Notes: a model not told the origin generated them from the sequence alone. Positions 9,635-20,539 are shown, numbered from the stretch's first letter. The stretch: 64,000 nucleotides of DNA from Heterocephalus glaber (GCF_000247695.1 NW_004624742.1:5278703-5342702); one strand, 5' to 3'. A program made the numbers and translations.

Positions 9635-10390
9635 ACAAATATGTTTTCTTGCAGCACTTGGGGAGTGTAGTATACATCACACCTTTCACTGTAGATAGAA
9701 TTCCTCTCAGATATTGATTATTCTCTGTATTGCAGTGGAACTCCTTAAACATCTATTTCTAGATTTATTTGGAAATATTTACTACATAGCATTTGCTATA
9801 TGTGGATGAACATACATGATGAAATCCTGAACTGTGGGTATACTCATAAAATTGAGCAACCATGAGTCCAGTTCGAGCTTAAAAACTAGAATTTCATCAA
9901 TACCATTGATTCTACCTGTATACCCCTATCCTGGCTCATTCACCTGAGCCTCATTCTTCACTACTTCTTTTAATTCTGTACTTTTTCTTTTTTCTTTTTT
10001 TGCTAAAAGCAGAAAGACTTGAAGTGTTTTGTAACTTTAAAAATCAGTTCTAGTTCTCTCCACAAACTTTGAAAAGATAAGCTGAGTTTCCATGGCAGGT
10101 ACCCCTCCCAAACTCTTGCTTTCCATACACTTAAATATAGGCTGCAATGATTACTTCTTCATTTAGAGATCACTGTGGTTTCAGTTTCCATTGTGTCCTT
10201 GTGGGTTTTTCTGTCTTAGTTGCCATTATAAATGTCTCTTTTATTCCCCCATCTGGTCACTTTCTTAAATACTTTCTTTATCATGTCTCCAATGGAGTAT
10301 GGTTTGACTACAAAATCTGCCAACTTCAGGGATATTCGAACACTTTTATTCTATCCAAGGTATAGAAAACACATAATGATAATTTAGACT
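9635..10390 (-). mobile_element. Possible ancient L1 3' UTR remnants
   Basis: About 9840-9960 reads like the antisense 3' UTR of very old L1M elements (CGAGCTTAAAAACTAGAATT, then CCTGTATACCCCTATCCTGG). The rest to 10390 is unassigned. No exon found, although one 72-codon frame crosses it. Confidence 0.35.
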
Positions 10391-10394
10391 CTGA

Positions 10395-10690
10395 GGAAAC
10401 ATACATCTCCTAAATACTTTCTATGTGTCAAGTACCTTGCCCATTATTTTGCCAATTCAATATTCCTGTTAGGTAATTGCCTTTTGGTTTGTTTTTGTTC
10501 TCGTGAGATGTAATCTCACTGTTGCCTTGCTGGCCTCCAACGTGTGATCCTCCTGCTTCAGCTTCCACAGTAACTGGGATTACAGACATGCACTACAGCA
10601 CCCAGCTTTAGGGTGGGTATCATCATATCTGTGTTGTAGATAAGCAGGCTGAAACTCACAGAGGTGCTATGTAGTGCAGTCAAGATTTGG
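10395..10690 (-). mobile_element. MIR SINE split by a B1
   Basis: The antisense MIR start (TACTTTCTATGTGTCAAGTA) and its end (GCAGGCTGAAACTCACAGAG, then CAAGATTTGGATTCAAGTCG) are separated by the B1 at 10495-10608. Confidence 0.7.
10495..10608 (-). mobile_element. B1-type SINE
   Basis: Antisense B1 inside a MIR: GCTGGCCTCCAACGTGTGAT, CCTGCTTCAGCTTCCACAGT, ending CAGCACCCAGCT. Confidence 0.7.
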
Positions 10691-10699
10691 ATTCAAGTC

Positions 10700-12290
10700 G
10701 TCTGGAGGTGTGATGGGTGGGAAGACATTCGCATGAGAATCAGGCAGTCTCAGTCCTAGATGTTTAGTTTTTTTTCCTCCTCTTCATACTCCCTCACCCT
10801 ATTTCAGGTGAAAATGGTAGTGCTAATTTATTCACTTTAAAGGGGCCTTGCTGGGCTTAGTGAGATAACCTCCTAAATTTCAGAGGACAGATGCTATAGG
10901 CATCAGAGTCATCATAGTTTGTGTTATTTTCTAATGGTTAGGCAGTGAGTGAGTGGTCATTAGTTCTGCAGCACTGTTGTTGAGGAGACCAGCAAAGTTC
11001 CTTACCTCTAATTTAGGCATGATCCCAAACTTCAGGCCACACTGTTCTTGAGAACATTTTGATTTACCAAATCAGCTCACACAGACTGACTTGTGTATTT
11101 ACAATTCTCTTTCCCTCTCTCCCCCAAGTCTTCTCAACAAAATGATACAAGACAGGACTTGGGATGAAGTCTCAGAAACAAGACTCCTAGCACACAAGCA
11201 CAACAATAAATTCATATAAGTTTAATAATACTTTAAAATAGAATAAAATGTTAATAAATATAAGTAAGGTTAATTTATCAGAGAGTCCTAAGATGTGGCC
11301 AGCAAGGGAACAACTTTTAAAATCAGAGTGATAGTCATGCCTTTGGGAGCATTTCACGAATGAAAAAGCAGCACCCATTGATGCTACTCTTGACTCTATT
11401 TCTTTGGTCAGAGAATCTAAATATCTAAAAATGACAATTCTTAACTTCTTTCTTTGCCTCTGCTATTAGGTTGATTTCCTTCAACAACCTGTTTATTGGT
11501 CATGGCAGTGAGAAACCATATGTGTGTGTTAGCATTTTGAGGGTGGTTTAGAGATTTACTCCCACCAAGTTGATTAACTTCCTTTTTCTTAACGGTTTTC
11601 TAGACTCTAATCCTAATCATTGCCTTCTTTCCAAATTCTCCATGCCTGTTGCTCAGGAAGCACAAGTAATTGTAAACCACAGAGGTTGGTTCTTACCAAC
11701 TGTTGGATTCAACTTGTAAAAAACTGTACAAAGCACAGCCAGCCCTTCCAGGAGCCCAGAGCAGCTCCAAAGTGAAGAAAATGAACTCATATTGTGTAAA
11801 TTGTACCCAGAACAGTCTCAGGAAGTATCACAGCTTCCTGATTGCAAACCTAGATAAAGTCTAAGACTGTAGCTAATGACATCTCAAGATAGCATTTGTG
11901 AGAAAGTCCCATTAGATACTTTGGGGTCTAAAAGAGAACTCAGATAAAGGAATTGGTTTTCTGTCTCAAGCAAACAAAGATTACCTGGAACTTTGGAAAT
12001 AGCAAGAACCAGAGACATCTGGGAATTCTAACTGCTAATATTATGAAGATTGATCCAACATTATTGTTTCACTATAGAGAATTTTGAATCTGATGAAGAA
12101 ATAAATCATGCATATAGGGCAAGCTAATGGGAACCAGTACACTGGAACCCTAAAGTGGAAAGACTTCGCCTGAAAAAAATCTCTTCTGTGCTTCACTTGC
12201 TCTCAGTGCCTCCTCTAAGATATAAAAGCCATTATGTACTGTCAATATTAAGAAGAAAGTTCCTGCAGCTTGCAAAAGAGTTCAGGTAAT
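10700..12290. other. Unassigned low-repeat region
   Basis: About 1.6 kb with no family I recognise. A strong acceptor-like tract ends at 10807 (CCTCACCCTATTTCAG), but none of the frames that follow is open for long, so no exon is called. Confidence 0.4.
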
Positions 12291-12299
12291 TACAAAGAA

Positions 12300-12475
12300 T
12301 TCAAATTCCTTTGCTGACTGTTTATATAAATTTGGAGAACTTAATCCTAGTTGCTTTATCTGTTAAATGGGAAGAAAAATGTCTACTAGTAGGATTTTTT
12401 GAGACAATACATGCAAAATGCCAGGCCCATACAAGACAATCAACATATAATAGTTATCCTATTATTCTTAACTAA
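12300..12475 (+). mobile_element. MIR SINE
   Basis: Sense MIR second half: GCTTTATCTGTTAAATGGGA, ACTAGTAGGATTTTTTGAGA, then CAAAATGCCAGGCCCATACA. Confidence 0.6.
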
Positions 12476-12660
12476 TGTAAATATAACAGTCTTTGAAAAT
12501 ATAACAGGGCTAGAAACTTCCATTTCCAGCACTATTGTAGATCTTATATACTAAATAACTCTCTAGATTGAGGCAACTAAAATTTAGGGTAAAATATTTT
12601 TAAGTAATTATGAGTACATCACTGATTTGTCACTAAAGTAAGGGATTTGCTGATTTCAAA
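12476..12660. other. No gene or clear repeat seen
   Basis: A short AT-rich spacer between a MIR and a B1-dID. Confidence 0.4.
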
Positions 12661-12667
12661 AACAATA

Positions 12668-12850
12668 GTGGCTGGCCCTGGTGGCATATGCCTGTAATCC
12701 CAACTTTCTTGGAGGCTGAAGCGGGGAATCACAAGTTTGAGGCCAGCCTGGGCAACTCAAAAAATAAAATGCGGTGGGGGTGGGGCGCTGGGGGTGTAGC
12801 ACAGTGCAAAGGCCTTGGATTCAATCCTCAGTGGCACAAAAACAAAACAT
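12668..12850 (+). mobile_element. B1-dID composite SINE
   Basis: A B1 (GCTGGCCCTGGTGGCATATG to GCCAGCCTGGGCAACTC) is joined to an ID-like unit (GCTGGGGGTGTAGCACAGTG, GATTCAATCCTCAGTGGCAC) with an A-rich end. Confidence 0.8.
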
Positions 12851-13160
12851 CAGTCGTGAAAGTAGGAATCTGGTCTGGAAACAAGTGCCAAACTGGTGTT
12901 GCCTTAAAGTTTTTTCAAATTCTGGAGAATTTCCACCTTTGAGGCTGCATAAAGCAGAGCACAGAGTCAGGAGTTAAAGCTCAGGGCTGACTAATGTGGA
13001 GACTCTATTAGGCAGCCTACCTGGCTCCCCACTCAACACAAGGGCGGATAAGAAATCACACTGTCCTTGATGCTGGTGGTGGTGATGGTGTGGTAGAAAT
13101 CTTCCCTGTTGGCCCTCACTTGTGTTTTCTGTCAGAATTCACTCCAGTGATGGTAGAACT
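12851..13160. other. No gene or clear repeat seen
   Basis: No exon or repeat family recognised. A short (TGG)n-like stretch sits at about 13071-13092. Confidence 0.4.
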
Positions 13161-13162
13161 CT

Positions 13163-13296
13163 AAGTTGTTTGTTCTTTTGGTTTTGTGAATTAGAGTCTC
13201 ACTATATAGTTCAGGCTGGCCTGGAACTTGAGGTGATTCTCCTGCCTCAGCCTCCTGAGTGCTAGGATTACAGGGTTGTGCAACTACATCTGGCTA
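13163..13296 (-). mobile_element. B1-type SINE
   Basis: Antisense B1: TATAGTTCAGGCTGGCCTGG, GCCTCAGCCTCCTGAGTGCT, ending ACATCTGGCT. Confidence 0.85.
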
Positions 13297-13314
13297 GAAC
13301 TCTAAAATTTTAAT

Positions 13315-13700
13315 CAAACTATAGTAGCTTGAGAAACTTATAGAAACAAATATAGATTTCTCTAGAGGAATTTAGCTTTAAACTAGACTTTAAAGAATTC
13401 CTGCATGTTGTTGAACTTCAAGGAAAATGAATGGTTTATAGTTTTAAAAAAACTCAAGTGCACAAAGTAAACAGGGACACCATAATTGAGAACTTTCAGA
13501 AGCAAATTTCAGCAAATATAGACCCACATACATTTCAAATGTTGAAATAATTAACATAAAATATAAAATATCAATGTCTAGTAAAAGATATAAAATGAAT
13601 GCTTGAAAATAATGACAATGACCAAGCAGATTTGAAAGTAAATATAACTTCTAGAAAAATTAAAAACAGAACAAAAACCAGATGAGATAAATAGAAAACA
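13315..13700 (+). mobile_element. Possible old L1 fragment
   Basis: A-rich sequence with the base composition of a sense L1 ORF1 or 5' segment. No motif settles it. Confidence 0.25.
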
Positions 13701-13702
13701 AA

Positions 13703-13834
13703 TAGCCAAATATTGGACTGAGGTGCACGCCTATAATCTCAGCACTCAGGAGCCTGAGACAGGAGGATTGAGGCAAATTTGAGGCCAGCCTGGGCTACAC
13801 AGTGAGACCCTATTGCAAAAAAAAAACAAAAAAA
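13703..13834 (+). mobile_element. B1-type SINE
   Basis: CACGCCTATAATCTCAGCAC, GAGGCCAGCCTGGGCTACAC, ending in an A-rich tail. Confidence 0.8.
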
Positions 13835-14116
13835 ATTTTCCTCCTGCCCACTTTATTACTATAATTATTACTGTTGTGCATATGTGATAAGAATACTTCA
13901 TGTAAGTCTACTCCCTTAACAATTTTTAAGTATACAATATGGTACTGTTAACTATAGATACTATAGTGTGCAGTAGATTTCTAGGACATATTCATCTTGC
14001 ACAGCTGAAACTTTATACCCTTTAGCCAATAACTCTCCACTCCCCCTCCTCCCAGCCCCTGGAAACCACTACTCTACTCTCTGCTTCTGTGAGTTTGACT
14101 ATTTTAGGTCCCATAT

Positions 14117-14480
14117 TGCTGTAGTTTGGATCTTGAATGTCTCCAAAGGCCCATGTGTTGAAGGCTTAGTCCTCAGCCTGTGGCATTGTTGTAAGAGGTA
14201 GGACCTATTGGAAAGAATTTAGTCACTGGGGTATAGCCTTGAAGGGGATATGGAACACCAGACCCTTCCTGCCTCTCTTTGATCTCTAGCTACCGTGAGG
14301 TGAATAGACCTCCTCTGCCATGTGTTTCCACCATGATATACTCTGACACTATGGTCCTAAAGCAACAGGGTCAAGTGACCATGGACTAAAACTTCTGAAA
14401 CCAGGAGCCAAAATAAACTTTTCCTCCTTTTAAATAGATTGTCTCAGGTATTTTTGTCAGTGACAGAAAGCTAAGGCACA
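14117..14480 (+). mobile_element. Solo MaLR-type LTR with target duplication
   Basis: A 364-bp unit beginning TG and ending CA, flanked by perfect 5-bp CATAT repeats (14112-14116 and 14481-14485). It carries AGTTTGGATCTTGAATGTCT near its start and an AATAAA signal near 14412, as MaLR LTRs do. It interrupts an older L1. The subfamily is not assigned. Confidence 0.8.
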
Positions 14481-15114
14481 CATATAAGAAAGATCATGTA
14501 ATATTTGTCCTTGTCCATTATGCTATTATCTCACTGAGCATTATGTTCTCCCAGTTCATCCAAGTTGTTGCAAATGGCAGGACTTTCTCCCTTTTTAAAG
14601 CTGAATACTCCATTATATCTATATTTATATCTATATCTCACATATTTTCTTTACTCATTTACCATCCATCAAAGGCTTCCGTGTCTAGGCTATTTTTCAT
14701 GTTGCTGCATGAGCACATGAGTGCAGAGATCTTTGAAATTCTGATTTCAGTCCCTTTGCATATATACTCAAAAGTGGGGTTGCTAGACCTTATGCTAGTT
14801 TTATTTCTAGGTTTTTGAGAAATCTCTATGTTGTTTTCCAGTTGGCTGCACTAACATTGCTACCAATAATGTGCAAGGATTCCCTTTTCTGTACATCCTC
14901 ATTAACATTTCTTGTATTTTAGTTTTTTGTTAATAATAGCCATCTTGACTGGAGTGAAGTGATATCATTGTGGTTTTGATTTGCATCTCCCTGATGATTA
15001 GCAATGTTCTATCACTTTAACAGTAGTAATATTTTTTTCTATGGCCCAGAATGTGGCTTATCTTGGTAAATATTGGTTATTTTTTGAACTTTAAAAATAA
15101 TGTGTATTCTGTGT

Positions 15115-15216
15115 ATGCTTTTTTTTGTGGTGGTAGTGGTTCTGGGAATCAAACTCCAGGTCTCACATACGTCTAGGCAAATACTTTACCACTGACCTAC
15201 GGACCTAGTCCTCTGA
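15115..15216 (-). mobile_element. Old tRNA-type SINE
   Basis: Antisense ID-like unit: GTTCTGGGAATCAAACTCCA, then CCACTGACCTACGGACCTAG. Confidence 0.55.
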
Positions 15217-15345
15217 GTATGGCTTAACAAAATGTGCATTTTGCTATTGCTGGATGGAATGCCTTACGTATATGTCAGATAGATCAAGGTTGTTCCTAGT
15301 CATGGTTATGTCTTTTGTTTTTATCAGTTATTGAAAAAATAGTAT

Positions 15346-15544
15346 AGTGGTGACTTCAGTACTCATTGTTAATTTGTTCCTGGAGGTGTAATGAGGAGCA
15401 AAAGTGATGAGTACCAAACAAATTGTTTTGGCTGAAAGGGTAATGAGTTACAAAGCAATCGACACTGACAAGTTCTAGCTTGTATGTCAAGTACCGAATT
15501 TGACAAGTTGCAGTTGTATTAGTTTTTGTTTTATGAAGCTCTAT
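15346..15544. other. No gene or clear repeat seen
   Basis: A 200-bp spacer between two old L1 fragments. Confidence 0.35.
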
Positions 15545-15765
15545 AAAGGGCCAACAAACTGAGTTCCAGAAGGACTAATGAGAATGGAAAGAACAATATT
15601 TCTCAGATCCAGGAAACAGAATGAATCGCAAGTAGGCTATTGGTTACCTAGACATATCATACTGAAACTGCAGGGGGGGAGGGGGAGACTTACAAAACAG
15701 ACCAAAAGAAAAGACCTATACAAAAAAGAGGAAATACTGATAGTTCACCTCTTAAAAACAACAAA

Positions 15766-15892
15766 AGAACTAGACATAGTGGTGCACTCCTATAATTCAG
15801 AACTCGGGAGACTAGGGCAGGAGGATTGCCTTGAGTTTGAGGCCAGCCTGAACTACATAGTAAAATCCTGTCTCAAAAAGCCAAACAAAACA
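15766..15892 (+). mobile_element. B1-type SINE
   Basis: ACTAGACATAGTGGTGCACT, GAGGCCAGCCTGAACTACAT and ATCCTGTCTCAAAAAG. Confidence 0.8.
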
Positions 15893-16108
15893 AAGAACAA
15901 CAAAAGAAGAGAACATAGTGTAAGAATGTATTTAATATACTGAAAGAAAATAGCTGTCAACTGAAAATTCAGTGAAGCTGTATTTTAAGAAACATTGCAT
16001 AAAGAGTATTTTCAGGCAAACAACATAAAACATAAAACCTCTTCAAAGATCTGAAAGAATTTACCACCCAAAGACACTCGTTAAAGGAAATCCTAAAAGA
16101 TTTTTTAG

Positions 16109-16198
16109 GGCTGGGGATTTAGCTCAGTGGTTCAGGCGCCTGCCTCACAAGCTCAAGGTCCTGAGTTTGATCCCTGGGACCAAAAAAAAAAAAAGATA
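16109..16198 (+). mobile_element. ID SINE with long target duplication
   Basis: GGGCTGGGGATTTAGCTCAG start and an A tail; the terminal GGTACC is changed to GGGACC. The duplication AAAGGAAATCCTAAAAGATT plus T run lies at about 16083-16108 and 16203-16228, about 25 bp. Confidence 0.95.
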
Positions 16199-16226
16199 TT
16201 TTAAAGGAAATCCTAAAAGATTTTTT

Positions 16227-16372
16227 TTTTTTTGAGACAAGGTCTGGCTTTGTAATTCAGGCTGGCCTTCAACCCGCTATGTAGCCCAAGCTGGCCTTGA
16301 ACTCACAGTGATTTCCCTGCTTCAGTCTTCCAGGTGCTGTTATTACAGATGTGCACCACCATGCCTGGCTAA
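16227..16372 (-). mobile_element. B1-type SINE with internal duplication
   Basis: Antisense B1 with two successive copies of the GGCTGGCCTT motif (16261 and 16290) and the CACCATGCCTGGCT end. Confidence 0.85.
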
Positions 16373-16699
16373 AAAATGTATTTTAGAATTTAAAAAATGA
16401 AAAGCCTGAGTTTCAAGAAGGAAAGGTGAGCAAATCAAATAGTTAGGGTATATCTCAGCAAACGTTGACCATGGAGCAACAATGTCTAATTTTTGGAGGA
16501 AAAATAGACTATAACTAATATATTAGATTTATACTGGAATTAAGGTTGTCCAAGGTTCTTGATTATTTGGAAACAGGATAAAGATTTTAACTTTAGACTA
16601 AAATTCAGTTGACATTCTAAACTAGCTAATGTAAACAAAATAATAAACATACTGAATATACTTTCCAAATAACTAGAGGGAAATTAAATTAGAATAAGA

Positions 16700-17300
16700 A
16701 AGAGAAGTCAAGCTGAGGCAAGAAGATCCATAATTGGAATCCACCCTAGGCAACTTAGCAACTTAGCCAGAGTGTCTCAGTTACTTTTCTCATTACTGGG
16801 ACAAAATACCCAACATCTACAAGTTAAAGGAGGAAAGGTTTATTTCAGCTCACAATTTGTAGAGGTTTTAGTTCATGCCAAGGCAGGGTGGCATGGCAGA
16901 GGGGCATCACAGAAGAGAAACAGTTCATGGTGTGGCAGGCAGAAGGCAGCAAGCAGCAATAGTAGCAGCAGGCCTCCTTTCCCTTTTATGCTATCCAGAC
17001 TACAAGCCTTTTGGGTGGTGCCACCCACATCCAGGGTAAGTCATTCATTGTCCACACCCAGAACTATGCTAAATCAATTTAGTTATCACACACAGCTAAT
17101 CCCAGTACCACACATCTAGATCCAGCCACATCCAAGTGGAAGAGGCACCTATGAGTGCATGAGGCTTTGGGGGGGGGGGAGCATATCTAGATAATGAGCC
17201 ATAACACAGACCCTATCTCAAAATAAAAATAAATAAATAAAAAGATTGAGGAACTAGCTAAGTGCAAACGCCCTGGGTTCAATCTTCTCTCTGGAAAAAA
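16700..17300 (+). mobile_element. B1-dID composite interrupted by an LTR
   Basis: The B1 part (GCTGAGGCAAGAAGATCC, GGCAACTTAGCCAGA) stops at 16772 and resumes at 17207 (CAGACCCTATCTCAAAATAA), then an ID-like end with GCCCTGGGTTCAATCTTC. Confidence 0.65.
16773..17206 (-). mobile_element. Solo MaLR (MT-like) LTR with target duplication
   Basis: A 434-bp TG...CA unit between CAGAG (16768-16772) and CAGAC (17207-17211), a 4/5 match. The antisense MT-type phrases GGAAAGGTTTATTTCAGCTC and GGTGGTGCCACCCACATCCA are present. It sits inside a B1-dID, so it is younger than that SINE. Confidence 0.75.
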
Positions 17301-17309
17301 AAGGAAAGA

Positions 17310-17675
17310 AAAGAAAGAAAGAAGACAATTTAAGAGAAGGTGAAGCAGTGAGGAAAAAAGTAATAGTAACAGGGTCTAGAGCATTTACCTCAGTGTCTGG
17401 CATGTTACTATAAAAATAATACTAAATAATGTATATAATTCGTTATTCTTATTACTGTTATTTCTATTTTGATCAATCTCTGTGGCATTCAAGACAGGGA
17501 ACCTTAAACAGGTAAGTCCTAGTAGTTCAGATAATCCTTTGATGTTAACAAGTTGGTAATACTACTTAAAGGAGAGATAGCAATTAAAGAGAAATCACTG
17601 GAAGCTCGCTATTGTGAATTCCAATGTTAGCCCGAGCTGTGGGCTAAATTGAGAAATTAAAAAGCTCTATTAAGG
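17310..17675. other. No gene or clear repeat seen
   Basis: Starts with a short AAAG-rich stretch, then unassigned AT-rich sequence. Confidence 0.4.
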
Positions 17676-17750
17676 GCTAGCAGTATAGTTCAGAGGTAGT
17701 ACGCTTGTCTAATATGTACGAGGTCCTGGTTCCTACCCAACATTGAAAAA
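17676..17750 (+). mobile_element. Old ID-like tRNA SINE
   Basis: GGCTAGCAGTATAGTTCAGA, ACGAGGTCCTGGTTCCTACC and an A-rich end that merges into the AT microsatellite. Confidence 0.6.
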
Positions 17751-17860
17751 GAATATATATATTCATATATATATATATTTTCATATATATATATTCATAT
17801 ATATATTCATATATATATTCATATATATTCATATATATATATATATACACACACACAAAG
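17750..17860. repeat. (TCATATATAT)n array
   Basis: Tandem units of TTCATATATATATA of varying length, closing with (CA)n. Strongly self-complementary, so it may fold into hairpins. It grew from a SINE tail. Confidence 0.9.
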
Positions 17861-17879
17861 CTCTATTTTTACTAGTTAT

Positions 17880-17965
17880 ATAACCTGAATCCGGTCATGT
17901 GTTGTGGCCTCATTTGTAAAATGAGGGGGCTGAAATTCAAATTGGATAGTTCTATATTTTTAAAT
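17880..17965 (+). mobile_element. MIR SINE fragment
   Basis: Sense MIR core: TAACCTGAATCCGGTCATGT, then GGCCTCATTTGTAAAATGAG. Confidence 0.6.
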
Positions 17966-18590
17966 CTTTGTTAACCAAAAGAAAGAGAAAATCTGAGTGG
18001 CAAAAAACCAAAAGCAAAAAAAGGTGGAGTGGGCTGGTTCTGAGATGGCTGCATGAGTAGCCATCGTAATACCTCAAGCACTTCAAAATTCAGTTCACAC
18101 TAAATAGGAATCAGTGGCTCTTCTCACCAGAACCTGACAAGTTTGGAGGCTGCTTAAGTGGAAACAAAGCAAAAGTAAATCCCTAATCAGAGGAGGCCTG
18201 GAAAGGCTTCCCACCAGGATGGAAGGAATTCCAGAGGCCCTCACAAGAGCCTGCAGGCTCAGAGCTCTGTGTAGAAGCACTGAGGTAGGGCCCCTAGACA
18301 TATGTGAAGCTAGCAAACAAACCCAGTTTCCTTTCTCTTAATTACACAAACTTTCCAAATGCACCCATCCCACCTGAAAGTATTCTTGGATGTGGAACCC
18401 CTTGCATCCTTGTAATTGACATGTAACACCTGCCCTTTATGCATTTTAAGGACTATATATTGTGGTACTGTTATTGGGTAGTTCCTTTAGAAATGGGTCG
18501 CCAATCAAAATTATTCCAGGTCCTTCTTGCCTTGAACAAATAATTAGATAAGACATGCCAAAATTGTGCCAAAAGTTTATTTGAAAAGTG
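17966..18590. other. No gene or clear repeat seen
   Basis: No exon or family recognised. It includes GC-richer sequence at 18180-18300 with two short minus-strand frames that look like chance. Confidence 0.4.
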
Positions 18591-18597
18591 AGGAGGG

Positions 18598-18716
18598 CTG
18601 GGTATGGTGGTGCCATGCCTGTAATCCTAGCACTCAGGAGGCTGAGGCAGGAGTATTGCTGTGAGCTCAAGGCCAGCCTGAACTACATAGCAAGACCCTG
18701 TCTTAAAAAAAGAAAA
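18598..18716 (+). mobile_element. B1-type SINE
   Basis: GCTGGGTATGGTGGTGCCAT, AAGGCCAGCCTGAACTACAT, AAGACCCTGTCTTAAAAAAA. Confidence 0.9.
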
Positions 18717-18719
18717 TTG

Positions 18720-19360
18720 AAGGGTAAGCGAGGGAAAAACTAGCTCTGCAGATCAAACTTGGGCAGAACAAGAGTGAAAAAGGGTAAAACCAAAAATAAA
18801 AGTACACATTGCATCTGGGAAACGCAGCATGGGGTATCATAGAAATTCACAAAGCAAGCTTCCAGTGGCATCCAGTCTTCTTTCATGCTGTCCACATCTC
18901 CTGGGAGCCATGAGAAGTTCTGCATATGGGTCCTGGTATTGCCCTGGGATCTTGTAATTGACAAGTCTGGCTCATTTTCCCAGACAGCTTTGCTATGCCC
19001 TATCTCATATATCAATATGATAATGCCCTTCAGGTCTAGGTTTGCCCAAGGAAACTTGGATATGGAAGATAACTGGTTCAGCCTCAGGTCTGCACTCAGG
19101 TAGAAAGGAAAAGAGTTGGGGAGTATACAAGCTTCACAGGAAGTTCTTTGAATTTGTGTGTGGTGTGATTCTGTCTGCTATTCCTAAGTATAGTTTATCT
19201 AATCTATTTTGAAACAACTCTGCTGACTGACTGCTTTATTGCTCATAAACCTACTGAATCTCCTCTCTGCAGCTTTTAAAGATGGGGTCTGGTCTGTCTC
19301 AAAGCAATGTCAAAAATAAAAGGGTATAGTAATACACAAGGATATTCATTAGAACTTACT
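18720..19360. other. No gene or clear repeat seen
   Basis: Unassigned. Overlapping frames exist on both strands around 18885-19015, without splice context or recognisable protein. Confidence 0.4.
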
Positions 19361-19364
19361 TTGT

Positions 19365-19545
19365 TTTTCAGTACTGGGGATTGAACTTTCACACTGAGCT
19401 GTGTCCCCTGCTCTTTTAATTAATTAATTAATTAGGTTTTTTGAGACAGGTCTTGCTATGGACTTGAACTCAAACTTGCAGCCATCTTCCTGTCTCGGCC
19501 TTCTGAATCCTGGGATGACAGGCATCCACCACCACACCAGGCCCT
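19365..19545 (-). mobile_element. B1-dID composite SINE
   Basis: Antisense ID-like unit (CAGTACTGGGGATTGAACTT, CACTGAGCTGTGTCCCCTGC), a (TTAA)n linker, then antisense B1 (GAGACAGGTCTTGCTATGGA to CACCACACCAGGCC). Confidence 0.8.
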
Positions 19546-19551
19546 TTTATT

Positions 19552-19675
19552 ATTTTTATTTTGACACAGGATCTCACTACATTGCTAAGTTGCCCAGGCT
19601 GGGTTCAAACTTGGATCTTCTTGCCTCAGCCTCCCAGAGTGGTAGGATTACAGGTGTGCACCACCATACCTAGTA
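19552..19675 (-). mobile_element. B1-type SINE
   Basis: A second antisense B1 in tandem: GACACAGGATCTCACTACAT, TTGCCCAGGCTGGGTTCAAA, CACCACCATACCTAGT. Confidence 0.85.
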
Positions 19676-19834
19676 CAGAGTATTGTTTAAAGCAGTGGAA
19701 TACTGGCAAGAAGCCATCAGCAGAGGCTGGGGGAACATTCCTCTATTGTAATGCTGGGAATTTGACATGCAGTTAAGCAAGTTGGTGAGTGGTATACAAA
19801 GTATGATCTCATTCTGGTAAAAATCAATGATTAC

Positions 19835-19925
19835 TGACTGGGGATGCAGTTGTAGTAGCAGACTTCTCTGGCATGTACCAGGCCCTGGGTTCAATCTCCA
19901 GTACTACCAAAAAGAAAAACAAAAT
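19835..19925 (+). mobile_element. Old ID-like tRNA SINE
   Basis: GACTGGGGATGCAGTTGTAG, CCCTGGGTTCAATCTCCAGT and an A-rich end. Confidence 0.7.
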
Positions 19926-20270
19926 TAATAATTAGTACACGTTATCAAGTCTTCAGTGATAGGGAAGGAACAGACCTCAAGCTCTCCTAACATGAGCTTC
20001 CAGGGAGGCTGAAAAAAAGATCAGGGAGTGCCTAGAATGTCAGGCAATCCCAAGGCAGTTGTCTCAGTGCAGAGGGAAACCCCTTAAAAGTTTGAGCAGG
20101 ATGTGAGTAGTGAAGGTGAGGCAGGGACTAAAGTAATTTCAAGGTTTGTAGGGTAAGGGATTGGGAAGCTGGAAATTATATTTTGATAACTCAAATTTCA
20201 TACTACATGAGTTGTGTCAGTACAGAATCAAGTCTAGAAAGAAATGAATTAGTTCAATAAAAATGTTAGG
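19926..20270. other. No gene or clear repeat seen
   Basis: A 345-bp unassigned spacer. Confidence 0.4.
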
Positions 20271-20271
20271 A

Positions 20272-20358
20272 ACTGGGGTTGTAACTCAGTGGTAAAGCTT
20301 GTGCTTGGCATGCACTAGGCCCTGTATTCTACCCTCAGCACAAAACAAAACAAAAACC
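20272..20358 (+). mobile_element. Old ID-like tRNA SINE
   Basis: AACTGGGGTTGTAACTCAGT, CTCAGCAC and an (AAAAC)n tail. Confidence 0.75.
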
Positions 20359-20539
20359 AGCTGTTTTCAAAGTAATCATTTGAATGTTGCTGCTTAAAGA
20401 AAAGTCATGTGTTTAGACACAGATTATAGCTTTAAAAAGTGCATTAACTAGGGTTAGAAAATGTGCACAGACATACTGTGTAATGGTATCAGGTGCTCAA
20501 TTTGCCTCCACTGAATCTGGTTCTTTTTCTTCTTCTTTT

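Larger units (their letters stand above)
13838..15345 (-). mobile_element. Old L1, 3' UTR and ORF2 pieces, split by an LTR and a SINE
   Basis: The antisense L1 3' UTR (CTCCTCCCAGCCCCTGGAAA, CTACTCTACTCTCTGCTTCT) breaks off at 14116, resumes at 14486 (CTGAATACTCCATTATATCT) and runs to about 15060 (CATCTTGACTGGAGTGAAGT). An endonuclease-region piece with CCAGAATGTGGCTTATCTTG follows at 15060-15345. Confidence 0.75.
15545..16770 (+). mobile_element. Old L1 fragment, sense
   Basis: A-rich sense L1M-type sequence: AGAAAAGACCTATACAAAAA, ACCTCTTAAAAACAACAAAA and TTAAAGGAAATCCTAAAAGA. B1 (15766), ID (16112) and B1 (16227) copies have landed in it. Confidence 0.6.

Noticed and set aside
10755..10860. 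Strong polypyrimidine/AG acceptor at 10807 as a fourth exon of the 5-6 kb candidate gene
   Set aside because: With the phase left by candidate exon C the first full codon is TGA; other frames also stop soon.
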